A DNA stretch of 64,000 nt from JACJVV01 sp047602755 (GTDB taxonomy: Archaea; Nanobdellota; Nanobdellia; Woesearchaeales; JACJVV01): positions 62,001 through 126,000 of the forward strand of contig JBLKOM010000006.1 in assembly GCA_047602755.1 (NCBI GenBank), in the 5' to 3' direction. The notes beneath the pieces are model-generated. The model was not told the DNA's origin, did not search any database, and worked only from the letters and a program-made list of their open reading frames with translations. Positions 8,198 to 16,470 of this stretch are shown here, one piece after another. The position numbers and the translations under genes are program-made. The first letter of the stretch is position 1. Each line of letters starts with the position of its first letter.

Positions 8198-11100
8198 TTA
8201 TGAAGTATTTTCGGGTTCAATTTTAGTCTTGCCTAACTTCTTAAAACTATCTTCAAAAGTATTACATGCACCAGTTCCATCAAATTTAAACTTATCAGAC
8301 CAATCATCATCTAATATTTGTTTAACATCTTCATAAACATCTAAAGCAAGATTAACAGTATCATAAAATAAACATACTCCTACAGCATTAGTTAAGCCTC
8401 CACAATTCGCAGGTGTGCCCGCACATACCAACCTAACACCTAACTTAGTATTACAAAATAAAGACACACCAACATCAATTAATAAAGTGACATCAGTAAA
8501 TAAATTTGCTATGAATTTTTGTATATCAGCTAAAAATCTTGCAAAAGGAATAAACTGAACTAATGGACCGTAAAAAAATCTACATTTCATATATGCTTTA
8601 TTCTTTGAACATAAAGAAGCTGGTAAAGCTGATTGAGATGATGTTAACAAACAATTACCATATTCGCATTCAATCTCACGATACTTATTAAGATTATATA
8701 TTATTCCTGGAACACATAAAAATGCAGTTGATAATATGTAACTTTCTTTTATGCCATCTATACTAGGAGTAGTTACATAATCGGTAACTGCAGAAAACAT
8801 TCTATTTTCACGTTCCTTATTTCGTTTAATTTGGTCATCCTTTGATTGAACACCATAGATATTCATTGCAGTTTGATGCCGATTATGTTTATTAGTACCA
8901 ACCCAAGGCCATGCATAACCTGAACTTCTCCAACCATATTCACCAAACAAAGATGCCTGGTCATAACCTTTTGAATCTTGAAGATTTTCCAGTCTTTGTT
9001 TATAATTATCTATTTCGCTACGTCTTGTAATCTCTTCTTGATAATTTTGCCTAGCAGCAGCTATTTCTGCAGGATTACCTCCACGTTGAATTACAGCATC
9101 ATATTCATCAAGTAACCTATAAGGTAAAGTATCAAGATTACTATATATAACAGGTATCTCATATTGAGTGTAAGGCATGTGACTTGCATAATACTCAAAT
9201 AATCCAAGTGTATGAGACCACTGCATATAAACTTCTAAAAACTCTTGAACTGGTCTAAGAAATTTAGGTGATAAAGCAACCTTACATGTTACAAAAGCAC
9301 AATATTTTTCAACAACTGGCCATAATTCAAATTTAGCCATTTCATTAACCATTTGACCAAAAGTTTGAGCAGACCCCGATGAGACATCAACCCCTTGACC
9401 AGCTACTATTGTAAAAGTACCAGCTTTAAGGCCATCAGCTATTCCTCCCAATATTAATCCTAAACTCTCAAATAATCTACCAATTTTAATTACACTATCA
9501 TATAATTTACACAACTCTGTACTAAGTGTTACAAAACTATCAAGTTTACCAATTAAATTCCAGAAATCATCTTTAACCCATTTTTTGTAGATACTATTTA
9601 ATTTATCATATGCAGCTTGATCAACTTCACCAAGAGGATTATTAAATAATTCAAGACCAACAGTTACATTTACTTCTTCATAAAATTGTGTAATTATTTG
9701 ATCATTAACAATACTACGTACACCCATTGTACATTCATATTCCAATTCATCAATACGAGGATTAAAAGTTGATGTTACAATATTTAGAAAAAGATTTGGT
9801 TCGTTTCTTGGAACACCCATCCAATTATAAGAACGTAATGTGGAACTATTGTCAGCATATTCTCCAGATTTCCCTTTATCTACACAAGAACCTGCAGAAA
9901 GATCATAAATAATTGCTGAGCCACTTTTAAGATTTACTTGACAATAAATATCTGAAGGCATTCTTTCAACAAGATGCCTATCTAAAGGATCAGGATTACA
10001 TCCAACTGCTTCTCCACTCCAATAGTTTGTTGTACCATTTTCAATTTGATATACGCGAATTGTCTCAGAAGTTCTTACTGAATTACCAACTAAATCTGTA
10101 AGTTCAATATATACAGTACCATCATAAAATCCTTCATTTTGGATTGGCCCTAAATAATAAAGACAAGTATGAATACCATCTAAATTATCAATACAATCAA
10201 TAGTATCATTTAATTCAGGTATAAAATCACTTCCTCTTACATTCATTGAAACAAAGCTACCATCAGTAACATTAATGTAAATTTGGATTGTATCCCCAAC
10301 AACAGTATAATTAAGAAATTCAGCAGACGCTGGGATGGTTGTAATGTTCTCAAATATTATTTCAGGAGGAAATATATCTACAGAAAGATTAAATCGAGTA
10401 AAATTACCACTGTTACCTAAATCGTCCTCTGATGAAGAAAGAATCATTACTTCTGCTTGTTTTGCTCTAAGATTATAAGTTCTCTCTGTTTCATTAACCA
10501 TTTGTGTTGAGGTTAACCATGGAAGAGATTCAACGGGAGCATTTGCTGCACTAATATCATACCAATAACATGTCCATCCACCTGTACAATTATCAGCCTT
10601 TACAGATCCTGGAAGACCAATGTTTGACAATCCAAAAAAGATATTTGAATTATTCACACCTATACCTTCTTCTTGAATAGCAACTGTAAGATTAGTTGGA
10701 TTAGCACCAATAAAATAATTACCATTATAATAATAAGGAGTAGTTAGTGAAGTTGCTTTTGGTGCGATATTATCATGCTTTAATGAATAGCCCACAGTTA
10801 GATCTGCACCATTTCCTAAATCATCTTCAACATAAAAAACAAAAGAGTATTGTCTAGTTGCATTTATTTTTGCAGTTAAACTAAATTCACATGAAAGAAT
10901 ATTATCATTTCCTGGTGTACATCTACTTGGACGAACATTATCTTGTCGTCCATCAATATTTAAATCTGAAAAATTACCATATATAGAATTAGGATTAATA
11001 TCAACATCTTGGAATCCTATCTCTGCAACTAATTGTAATGGTTCATCAGATAACCATTCTGCAGGATTTCCATTTGTATCTGTAAGATTAAATGTTCCAC

Positions 11101-11938
11101 CTAAAATTAATGGTGCATCTGCATCATAAACTACATTAATACATTTTGTGTCTGCTTGACCAAAAAAATCATCAGCGTACAAACATATTTCATAATTACC
11201 ACTATCTGGGCCAATTTCAACATTTTGGACTGTACGTGTTATAAAGTTTTGAATTACATCATAATCATAATAATTCAGTGATGTATTTTCTCCCTCTGGG
11301 TACTGATAAAAAGTATTTCCACCTACAGTTAATCGTAATGAACGTATACCAACACCAGGAACAAAACCATGTGCATAATCATTTACACTAAATGAAACTG
11401 TTTGATTAGGATTAGCTGTTCGAGATGCAGAGTTTTGTAATGAAACTATTGTTGGTGCTCGATTATCTACAGTTACTGTTTTAGAAGTTGATGCTAATAT
11501 TTGTGTTACATTAACAAGTCTAATTTCATAATTTTGGACTGAAGCTGCTACTGTATCAGTGATATTACCCTCGGTGAAAGTACATTCATATATAGATTGC
11601 TGTTCAGATACTTGTGTACATGAATTAAACTGGCCTATTGCAAAACCTGAGAAGAATACTTCAAGATTATTTGGATTTACAGTTACATTTGGTCCTAATG
11701 ATGCTTGTACAACTATAGTTATAGAGTCAGTACGCCGTCTATAATTTTCAATCCCATCATTACCAGAAATTGATCTTACACGAAGAGAATAGTTTCCTAC
11801 AACACTACCTACACCTGAACCAGGTTCCCATGTTTGTGAAAATCCAGCAAGAGTTATACTAATATTAATAGGGATAAGTACTATTAATATAATTAATGAA
11901 ATTGAAAAAAGTTTAATATCTAACTGATTATCCACCAT
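8198..11938 (-). CDS. Giant secreted surface protein with Ig-like repeats and a cysteine-rich helical C-terminal half
   Basis: About 1246 residues from the ATG at 11938 (a GTG at 11944 is also in frame). An N-terminal hydrophobic signal segment (SISLIILIVLIPINISITLAG) is followed by roughly 650 residues of beta-sandwich repeats. Each repeat has the 'VDNRAPTI', 'YDADAPLI' or 'HDNIAPKA' strand that marks bacterial/archaeal Ig-like domains, and there are many N-x-T/S glycosylation sequons. The second half is helical, with paired cysteines (for example CKLYDS, CAFVTCK, CEYGNC, CAGTPANC), suggesting disulfides outside the cell. No obvious C-terminal membrane anchor is visible, although there are hydrophobic stretches near residue 1130. 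A likely adhesin or envelope component; function unknown. Confidence 0.8.
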   Translation of the reverse strand: MVDNQLDIKLFSISLIILIVLIPINISITLAGFSQTWEPGSGVGSVVGNYSLRVRSISGNDGIENYRRRTDSITIVVQASLGPNVTVNPNNLEVFFSGFAIGQFNSCTQVSEQQSIYECTFTEGNITDTVAASVQNYEIRLVNVTQILASTSKTVTVDNRAPTIVSLQNSASRTANPNQTVSFSVNDYAHGFVPGVGIRSLRLTVGGNTFYQYPEGENTSLNYYDYDVIQNFITRTVQNVEIGPDSGNYEICLYADDFFGQADTKCINVVYDADAPLILGGTFNLTDTNGNPAEWLSDEPLQLVAEIGFQDVDINPNSIYGNFSDLNIDGRQDNVRPSRCTPGNDNILSCEFSLTAKINATRQYSFVFYVEDDLGNGADLTVGYSLKHDNIAPKATSLTTPYYYNGNYFIGANPTNLTVAIQEEGIGVNNSNIFFGLSNIGLPGSVKADNCTGGWTCYWYDISAANAPVESLPWLTSTQMVNETERTYNLRAKQAEVMILSSSEDDLGNSGNFTRFNLSVDIFPPEIIFENITTIPASAEFLNYTVVGDTIQIYINVTDGSFVSMNVRGSDFIPELNDTIDCIDNLDGIHTCLYYLGPIQNEGFYDGTVYIELTDLVGNSVRTSETIRVYQIENGTTNYWSGEAVGCNPDPLDRHLVERMPSDIYCQVNLKSGSAIIYDLSAGSCVDKGKSGEYADNSSTLRSYNWMGVPRNEPNLFLNIVTSTFNPRIDELEYECTMGVRSIVNDQIITQFYEEVNVTVGLELFNNPLGEVDQAAYDKLNSIYKKWVKDDFWNLIGKLDSFVTLSTELCKLYDSVIKIGRLFESLGLILGGIADGLKAGTFTIVAGQGVDVSSGSAQTFGQMVNEMAKFELWPVVEKYCAFVTCKVALSPKFLRPVQEFLEVYMQWSHTLGLFEYYASHMPYTQYEIPVIYSNLDTLPYRLLDEYDAVIQRGGNPAEIAAARQNYQEEITRRSEIDNYKQRLENLQDSKGYDQASLFGEYGWRSSGYAWPWVGTNKHNRHQTAMNIYGVQSKDDQIKRNKERENRMFSAVTDYVTTPSIDGIKESYILSTAFLCVPGIIYNLNKYREIECEYGNCLLTSSQSALPASLCSKNKAYMKCRFFYGPLVQFIPFARFLADIQKFIANLFTDVTLLIDVGVSLFCNTKLGVRLVCAGTPANCGGLTNAVGVCLFYDTVNLALDVYEDVKQILDDDWSDKFKFDGTGACNTFEDSFKKLGKTKIEPENTS

Positions 11939-12080
11939 CAACACAATATCAATAGATAGACTTTATAATTGTTTCGATTATTTGAATATAGATTCTTCAT
12001 TTATTAAATCATTTATTTAAAAATAGTTTAATAGAAGATTATAAAATTAAAAAATAGAATTTTGAGTATTCTAAAAGATA

Positions 12081-12117
12081 GAAAAAGAAAAAGGGGGCGC
12101 CATTATAGCCGCCACCC
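12081..12117 (-). terminator. GC hairpin plus T-run ending the RNA candidate
   Basis: On the minus strand GGG-T-GGCG pairs with CGCC-CCC around a loop containing TATAAT, immediately followed by TTTTTCTTTTTC. Seven G-C pairs with one bulge and a U-tract is the form of an intrinsic terminator. It lies about 140 bases before the surface-protein start, so it would either end an independent RNA or attenuate the downstream gene. Confidence 0.55.
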
Positions 12118-12215
12118 AACCCAGATAGTGACTTCATTTTTTGTGCCAGTCAGGCCCATATAGCGTAATTCTCTTTATCATAACTTTTTAGGGGGTTATT
12201 GGAGGTAAAGGGTAT
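12083..12215 (-). ncRNA. GC-rich structured RNA candidate with intrinsic-terminator-like 3' end
   Basis: This stretch stands out as GC-rich in a roughly 480-base AT-rich gap (11945-12432) upstream of the giant surface gene. Read on the minus strand, a TATA-like TTTATATATT at about 12255 precedes it. A closing stem GCGTA/TTACGC encloses two hairpins (TTGGA...TCCAA and ATAAC...GTTAT). Downstream is TGACT...AGTCA, then the hairpin at 12093-12117 followed by a T-run. It could be a stand-alone RNA or a 5' regulatory leader of the surface-protein gene. I could not match it to SRP RNA, RNase P RNA or 5S rRNA. Confidence 0.5.
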
Positions 12216-12432
12216 TCCAATATACGCATTAGTATATTAATACAGTTAATAATATATAAATGTTTTTTAAAAGTCGGGAAAATCTGGTAAGTTTAGTAAA
12301 AAAATCTAAAATATGTAAATCAATATATACAATAAATTAAAGATATGGTAATGACAATACTGTGTAAACATAAATGGCAAAATAGAAAATTATATATACT
12401 TCTAACTAATAATATACTAATTAGGGGGGTTG

Positions 12433-12477
12433 ATGGTGGATGATAAACACACTATTAGAGGTACGCATAAATGGTAA
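12433..12477 (+). CDS. Possible 14-codon leader peptide overlapping the next gene
   Basis: ATG at 12433, preceded by GGGGGGTTG, opens a 14-codon frame (MVDDKHTIRGTHKW) whose TAA at 12475-12477 overlaps the ATG of the following gene at 12471. A TATA-like box at 12390-12398 would start the transcript just upstream. The GTTGATGGTGGAT around its start also occurs at the start of the giant surface gene on the other strand (11930-11942). A translated leader is plausible but unproven. Confidence 0.3.
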   Translation: MVDDKHTIRGTHKW

Positions 12478-12875
12478 TATTGTTTGATAGATTTAATTTG
12501 CCGGATGACATATTCGAAATAATATTTGCTACTAATCAACAAAAGATAGTAGCTAAAGAATTAATTAAATACATTTTCTCAAAAAAGTCAGAAATTACAA
12601 AATCAGAGATGTCACATTTTGCCACATTATTGCATGACGGAGAATATACCACTACTCTTGAAGATGGAGAGTACAAAGGAAAAAAAGTTAAATTATCATA
12701 CAATAAAAGGCAATTTTATGATAGAATTCTAACACCTATGAAAAGTATGGGTATGATAGACTACGATTTATATAAAAAAACCTATAAAATAACTGTAAAG
12801 TTTGAGACTGATGTATTAAAAATAGGTGAAATGTGGACTAAGTATGTTAGACGAATGAAAGGAATTGATCAATAA
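12471..12875 (+). CDS. Hypothetical winged-helix-like protein
   Basis: 134 residues. The central part (QKIVAKELIKYIFSKKSEIT, then KRQFYDRILTPMKSMGMID) has the spacing of a winged helix: helices followed by a turn and the beta-strand pair TYKITVKFET. This suggests a DNA-binding or RNA-binding protein, but no family is recognised. It lacks cysteines and membrane segments. The start at 12471 overlaps the end of a possible leader peptide. Confidence 0.6.
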   Translation: MVILFDRFNLPDDIFEIIFATNQQKIVAKELIKYIFSKKSEITKSEMSHFATLLHDGEYTTTLEDGEYKGKKVKLSYNKRQFYDRILTPMKSMGMIDYDLYKKTYKITVKFETDVLKIGEMWTKYVRRMKGIDQ

Positions 12876-12959
12876 AGAATATTTTTTTCTTAGTTTTAAG
12901 TTACAAAAAAATTATAGCTAAATAGAATAAAAATGATTTAGAATTATTTAATATTATAG

Positions 12960-13646
12960 TTAACTTCGTACAATATTAGATACCATAAACCTATAGTAAT
13001 TAATAATTAATATAGCAATACCTAATAGCACAAGATTATGATTAAGCAATGAGAAAATAAATATTACAATTATTGTATGAGGAAGAATATATAATGTTTT
13101 TAGAGAACAAACATTCTTAGAAATATCTTTATACGTTTTGTCAATATGAATATGTGAAAGAAAAGAATAATACATCAGAGGTAATACAAAAAATGCTAAG
13201 AACCACATATAAAACTCAGGTCTTACATACTCAATAGTTATTATAAGAAAAAAAAGTAATAAAAAGAAAAAAATAGAATCAAGTAATAAAAATTTTCGAA
13301 ATTTAATTTTTTTACCAATTGTCAGCATCCAAGTAACCCATCTAGATAATAAATAAGTTAGAAATGTTATTATTAGCAAAACAAAACCAACAACATAAAA
13401 ACGTGCAACTAATTGAGCTGCTTCTGATTGATAAACATCAACCATAGAGATAACAACTGCACTATCTTGCAAATTATGAGATTCAATTATACGAGAATAA
13501 TCAAGTAAATGATTATAAGCAGAAGTATAAACAAAAAACAAGAAAATAATAACTAATATTTCAATTAATGTTACCAAAAATAATCTTTTCCATTTAAATA
13601 TGGAACTTTTTGCAGGTTTTAGAAAAATATCATTAAAATAAGCCAT
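12960..13646 (-). CDS. Polytopic membrane protein, hypothetical
   Basis: 228 residues with about six hydrophobic segments (roughly residues 21-44, 76-98, 113-132, 135-158, 180-200, 203-222). It starts with a short cytoplasmic piece rich in Lys (LKPAKSSIFKWKRLF) that leads into the first segment. There is no recognisable transporter or enzyme motif. The general plan resembles three other membrane proteins in this window (starting 45320+, 46872- and 48206-). A leaderless promoter is likely. Confidence 0.65.
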   Translation of the reverse strand: MAYFNDIFLKPAKSSIFKWKRLFLVTLIEILVIIFLFFVYTSAYNHLLDYSRIIESHNLQDSAVVISMVDVYQSEAAQLVARFYVVGFVLLIITFLTYLLSRWVTWMLTIGKKIKFRKFLLLDSIFFFLLLFFLIITIEYVRPEFYMWFLAFFVLPLMYYSFLSHIHIDKTYKDISKNVCSLKTLYILPHTIIVIFIFSLLNHNLVLLGIAILIINYYRFMVSNIVRS

Positions 13647-13771
13647 ATAATATAAAAATAAAATCTTTATTTATAAATATAATTATACTTTTTTTAGAAA
13701 ACTGGTTTTAAAGCTTTAGAAACCGTCATATTTAAAAATAATCCTAAATTTATCAGAAATACGGTGATAGC

Positions 13772-13960
13772 GTGGGACGTATAAAAACCAAGAAAATAAA
13801 AAGAAATACAAGAATGATCTTTGGAAATAATAGTGAAAATTTATCCACAGATTTTGAAGAAAACAAGAAAGTGATTTCAAGTAAATATAAAATAACCTCT
13901 AAAAAACTAAGAAATATAATTGCAGGTTATTGTACTAGACTTAAGAAGAGCGAAGACTAA
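13772..13960 (+). CDS. rps17e: Small-subunit ribosomal protein S17e
   Basis: 62 residues, the typical archaeal length. It shows the S17e pattern: MGRIKTKKIKRNTR at the N-terminus, TDFEENKK in the middle and SKKLRNIIAGYCTRLKK at the C-terminus. It starts with GTG at 13772, and GGTGATA eight bases before is a good ribosome-binding site. Alba follows after 10 bases, so S17e, Alba and the small 34-residue gene appear to form one transcription unit running toward tRNA-Arg. Confidence 0.93.
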   Translation: MGRIKTKKIKRNTRMIFGNNSENLSTDFEENKKVISSKYKITSKKLRNIIAGYCTRLKKSED

Positions 13961-13970
13961 GGTGATATAA

Positions 13971-14255
13971 ATGGCAGGACCAGATAACTCTATATTTATC
14001 GGGAATAAAGCATTCATGAATTATGTGACTGCTGTAGTAATGCAATTTACTACAAAAAATGCAGATGAAGTTTTGATAAAAGCAAGAGGAAAGTTTATTG
14101 CCAGAGCAGTAGATGTTGCAGAAATAGCAACAAAAAGATTCCTAGAAAATAGCGTTAAAGTTAAAGAAGTTAAAATAGATAGTGAAGATTTTAAGAATAA
14201 AGAAGAAAAAGACGTTAGAGTATCAATTATTGAAATCATTTTAACAAAGGCATAG
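13971..14255 (+). CDS. albA: Alba (Sac10b) chromatin/RNA-binding protein
   Basis: 94 residues. Alba dimers coat archaeal DNA and bind RNA. Visible family features are the N-terminal FIGNKAFMNYVTAVVMQF strand-helix, the GKFIARAVDVAEIATKRF helix with the conserved A-V-D-V, and the C-terminal RVSIIEIILTKA strand. The ribosome-binding site GGTGATATAA precedes the ATG at 13971. It sits in an operon with S17e upstream. Confidence 0.95.
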   Translation: MAGPDNSIFIGNKAFMNYVTAVVMQFTTKNADEVLIKARGKFIARAVDVAEIATKRFLENSVKVKEVKIDSEDFKNKEEKDVRVSIIEIILTKA

Positions 14256-14267
14256 AGGTGATGGATA

Positions 14268-14372
14268 ATGCCAGATATAGAAGTGTATGATAGAGAAGTT
14301 GGAAAAGTTGAAGGTTTCTTCAATAAGATGCAAGATAATTTTAATAAAATTCTTAAGAAAATTAAGAAGTAA
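14268..14372 (+). CDS. 34-residue basic peptide gene downstream of Alba
   Basis: ATG at 14268 opens a 34-codon frame (MPDIEVYDREVGK... ending ILKKIKK) that stops at 14370-14372. It begins 12 bases after Alba, with GAGGTGATGG as a ribosome-binding site and the same GGTGAT motif used by its neighbours. The second half is an amphipathic basic helix. I do not recognise a family. The gene ends 34 bases before tRNA-Arg and overlaps no other plausible gene. Confidence 0.5.
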   Translation: MPDIEVYDREVGKVEGFFNKMQDNFNKILKKIKK

Positions 14373-14426
14373 GTTTTTTATATTAATTCAATATTTGTTG
14401 TCATATGGGCCTGTAGCATAGTCTGG

Positions 14427-14444
14427 TGACATAATGTCAGACAA
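14427..14444 (+). other. 18-base tRNA intron in the D loop of tRNA-Arg
   Basis: A textbook bulge-helix-bulge: central four-pair helix GTCT/AGAC, three-base bulges GGT and AAA, inner helix GACA/TGTC with loop TAA, outer helix the D stem. Cleavage after the second base of each bulge excises 18 bases and restores a normal ten-base D loop. Non-canonical D-loop introns are known mainly from certain Thermoproteales; the fold here is read directly from the bases. Confidence 0.85.
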
Positions 14445-14463
14445 ATAGTGCAGCCGGCTTCGG

Positions 14464-14503
14464 ACAGCTTATTTATTGATAAAAATTAATAAAACTGAAA
14501 GAT
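14464..14503 (+). other. 40-base intron at position 37/38 of tRNA-Arg
   Basis: Canonical archaeal intron position. Outer helix is the anticodon stem; the 5' bulge is GGA and the 3' bulge is ATA. The central helix CTTC/AAAG has three pairs and one C-A mismatch, and the inner helix begins CAG/CTG. Removal leaves the loop CTTCGG-A. Confidence 0.85.
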
Positions 14504-14522
14504 ACCGGCAGACCGGGGTTCG

Positions 14523-14650
14523 AATCCTCGCAGGCTCATTTTTATTCTATAATTAAATTTAATGGATTCGAACGTTCAGTCACTACGTTCGGAAGTTTGT
14601 TCATTACATTCACAAACAATCCTCGCAGGCTCATTTTTATTCTATAACTA
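14523..14650 (+). repeat. Repeat element duplicating the 3' end of tRNA-Arg
   Basis: AATCCTCGCAGGCTCA plus the trailer TTTTTATTCTATAA (14523-14552) recurs 95 bases later at 14618-14647. Between the copies lie GGATTCGAAC (14564-14573, reverse complement of the tRNA T-loop 14518-14527), a CGAACGT...ACGTTCG hairpin, and GTTTGT...ACAAAC, another hairpin. The middle closely resembles the unit after tRNA-Ser (shared CACTA(A)CGTTCGG and AGTTTGTTCAT). The arrangement resembles a small element inserted at, and duplicating, the tRNA 3' end. Confidence 0.75.
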
Positions 14651-14668
14651 AGTAATATTATTCTGACT

Positions 14669-14908
14669 CTAGTAAAGATGTATTTTAATGAGTATATATC
14701 GTAAATAATCAAAAAAAATAATAATTGATAAAATCAATAATAATTTAGCTAAAAAAGATTGTTTTGAAATAAAAGAAATAAAATCTGAGTATAAAATTAT
14801 AAAAGATATAAGTACAATAAAAGAGAATAATGCTTTTATTAGAAAATCACTTGATATATTAATAATTCCTTTTTTATTCATCATTGATATGATTATAAAA
14901 GTTAACAT
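14669..14908 (-). CDS. Small two-segment membrane protein, hypothetical
   Basis: 79 residues from the ATG at 14908; internal Met residues at 9 and 10 are alternative starts. Two hydrophobic segments (about residues 24-46 and 51-73) separated by a short basic-serine loop. It begins two bases after the stop of the upstream 449-residue gene, so it is probably co-transcribed with it. No family recognised. Confidence 0.45.
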   Translation of the reverse strand: MLTFIIISMMNKKGIINISSDFLIKALFSFIVLISFIILYSDFISFISKQSFLAKLLLILSIIIFFDYLRYILIKIHLY

Positions 14909-14910
14909 TA

Positions 14911-16260
14911 TTAAATTTTTTTGATATTAGGATTGTCTAACAAATGTAAAAAATGATCAAATGGAACTCGATACTCAAGAAGAGAACCATTATTATCAAT
15001 TACTAAAGCTTGGGAAGGATTGTCAGGATTCATTCGTGCATGACCAGGGATAGTAGCAATATGAAAACTTTTTCTGGAATTATAGTCTAATAAGTGAACA
15101 TGTGTTTCATCTGGTAATGATTTTGATAAATAAATACATGGTGGATTAGCATTACCTGAGAAAAAATAATATGGTGAAAATTGTTGGTTAGGTTGACTAT
15201 TAAAAAAAAGATTTTTTGTATGTCTTGGATATGGGGCAGTAAAAGAATCAAAAGAAAATATTTTATTTTTCCCATTAAGAATTAATAGGTTGTTTTCAAA
15301 AATAATATTATCACATAATAATACAAAATCTGATTTAACATCTAGAACATATTCATTATAAGATACATGCTTTAAATGCATTTGAAAACTTTCTCCCTGA
15401 ACCTCATATATACTCCTTTTACTGTTTTTTCTCCATATTAATTTCCCATTTACGGTATAACATAGTATTTCACTATTAATCATATTATTCCATTGATTTG
15501 GATCTTGAGGAATAGTAGTCCTTTCTACAAAAATCATATTTGGAGAACCAACCAATGTGAAGGAAGTCATTGAACCAAATATATTCTCAGAAGGATTAGT
15601 TTCCAAATCAATTTTAATCTTACCATAATAATTTGAGATAATGCTAAGAATATTATTTGAAGCATATGCAATATAATCTGAAGTAATTACATTGTTATCT
15701 ATTTGATCAAAATAAAAATGAGGTACATCTTTTTTGTAATCATTTGAATAAAAAGAAGAATGTGGTATATTTATATCATCTGCAGTCCAAATCAAGCTAT
15801 TATTATCAACATCGATAAATTCGTAACTTTTTTGTTTTTTACATGCAACAATTCCATTGTCAAAAACATATGAAACAGCTCTATCTAGTGTTCCATGAAA
15901 TCTTTCATTCTTATAAATTTCAGAATTATTTTCATGGGATATTATAGTATAATAATCATTGTTTTTTGGTGATACAAAAACAAAACCATCTAAAGATTTT
16001 CTTGCTTTCTCAGAAAAATCATCTAAAGAAACAACAACATATTCTTTACAATAGTACCTCGTTTGATTTGAACATACATTACTTTGAGAATATGAGAATG
16101 AGATTAACTGATTATTAACTATTATATGAGTATGTGTTTCTGATAGACTATGTTTAGCAGTTCCATGCCTTAACAAATGCCTTCTTCTTGTAGGTTCTAA
16201 TAAAACTGGAGAATTATTAAATTCACCTAAAACATCTTGAATTAAATCTTCAATATTCAT
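14911..16260 (-). CDS. Hypothetical beta-propeller-like cytoplasmic protein
   Basis: 449 residues without signal peptide or membrane segment. The middle and C-terminal two thirds consist of repeated short beta-strand patterns typical of propeller blades: 'VACKKQKSYEFIDVDNNSLIW', which reads as a PQQ-like blade (here residues about 148-168), 'GKLIWRKNS', 'NKIFSFDSF', 'IPGHARMNPDNPSQALVIDN'. I infer a WD/PQQ-type propeller, with no catalytic motif seen. The first 40 residues are basic with His/Arg (RRRHLLRHG). It sits between the two tRNAs, on the opposite strand. Confidence 0.55.
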   Translation of the reverse strand: MNIEDLIQDVLGEFNNSPVLLEPTRRRHLLRHGTAKHSLSETHTHIIVNNQLISFSYSQSNVCSNQTRYYCKEYVVVSLDDFSEKARKSLDGFVFVSPKNNDYYTIISHENNSEIYKNERFHGTLDRAVSYVFDNGIVACKKQKSYEFIDVDNNSLIWTADDINIPHSSFYSNDYKKDVPHFYFDQIDNNVITSDYIAYASNNILSIISNYYGKIKIDLETNPSENIFGSMTSFTLVGSPNMIFVERTTIPQDPNQWNNMINSEILCYTVNGKLIWRKNSKRSIYEVQGESFQMHLKHVSYNEYVLDVKSDFVLLCDNIIFENNLLILNGKNKIFSFDSFTAPYPRHTKNLFFNSQPNQQFSPYYFFSGNANPPCIYLSKSLPDETHVHLLDYNSRKSFHIATIPGHARMNPDNPSQALVIDNNGSLLEYRVPFDHFLHLLDNPNIKKI

Positions 16261-16373
16261 ATATTAGAAGAATAAAAATGCAATTTTAAATTTTAGCATT
16301 TTATATGAATAAATAAGCATAAACTTTTATAAAAGATTCTGTTTTTTCTATATATCAAGAATATTATATTATT

Positions 16374-16470
16374 GGTGACGTGGGACAATCTGGTACTCCG
16401 CTGGCCTTGAGTTTAAGGACAGAAAGCCAGTTTCCGCAAGGATTTCCCGGTTCAAATCCGGGCGTCACCG
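16374..16470 (+). tRNA. tRNA-Ser (anticodon UGA) with a short intron
   Basis: Acceptor GGTGACG (16374-16380) pairs with CGTCACC (16463-16469), G discriminator at 16470, no encoded CCA. The D stem is GGA/TCC, the anticodon stem CTGGC/GCCAG (16401-16405 and 16426-16430), and the T arm CCCGG-TTCAAAT-CCGGG. A long variable arm (TCC-GCAA-GGA) and G73 mark a class II serine tRNA. The anticodon loop is 20 bases; reading CTTGAG then A gives anticodon TGA (16408-16410) and leaves a 13-base intron at 16412-16424. Confidence 0.88.
16412..16424 (+). other. Putative 13-base intron at 37/38 of tRNA-Ser
   Basis: The extra bases TTTAAGGACAGAA sit at the canonical archaeal position. The flanking fold is not a strict bulge-helix-bulge: CCTT can pair with the intron's AAGG, leaving an asymmetric bulge before GCCAG, so it would be a relaxed type. 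Boundaries are inferred from the loop needed for a normal anticodon arm. Confidence 0.6.

Larger units (their letters stand above)
14407..14538 (+). tRNA. tRNA-Arg (anticodon UCG) with two introns
   Basis: Acceptor stem GGGCCTG (14407-14413) pairs with CAGGCTC (14531-14537), discriminator A at 14538, no encoded CCA. The T arm is CGGGG-TTCGAAT-CCTCG. D-stem GCAT/GTGC brackets an oversized D loop. Anticodon stem GCCGG (14453-14457) pairs with CCGGC (14505-14509), loop CTTCGG plus A, anticodon TCG at 14460-14462. After removing 14427-14444 and 14464-14503 a 74-base cloverleaf remains with D loop AGTCTGGATA. Its A20 and C35 are known arginine identity elements. A TATA-like TTTTATATTA lies about 27 bases upstream. 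Confidence 0.93.

Noticed and set aside
12093..12215. SRP RNA, RNase P RNA or 5S rRNA
   Set aside because: None of their conserved motifs could be found on either strand; the region is too short for the first two.
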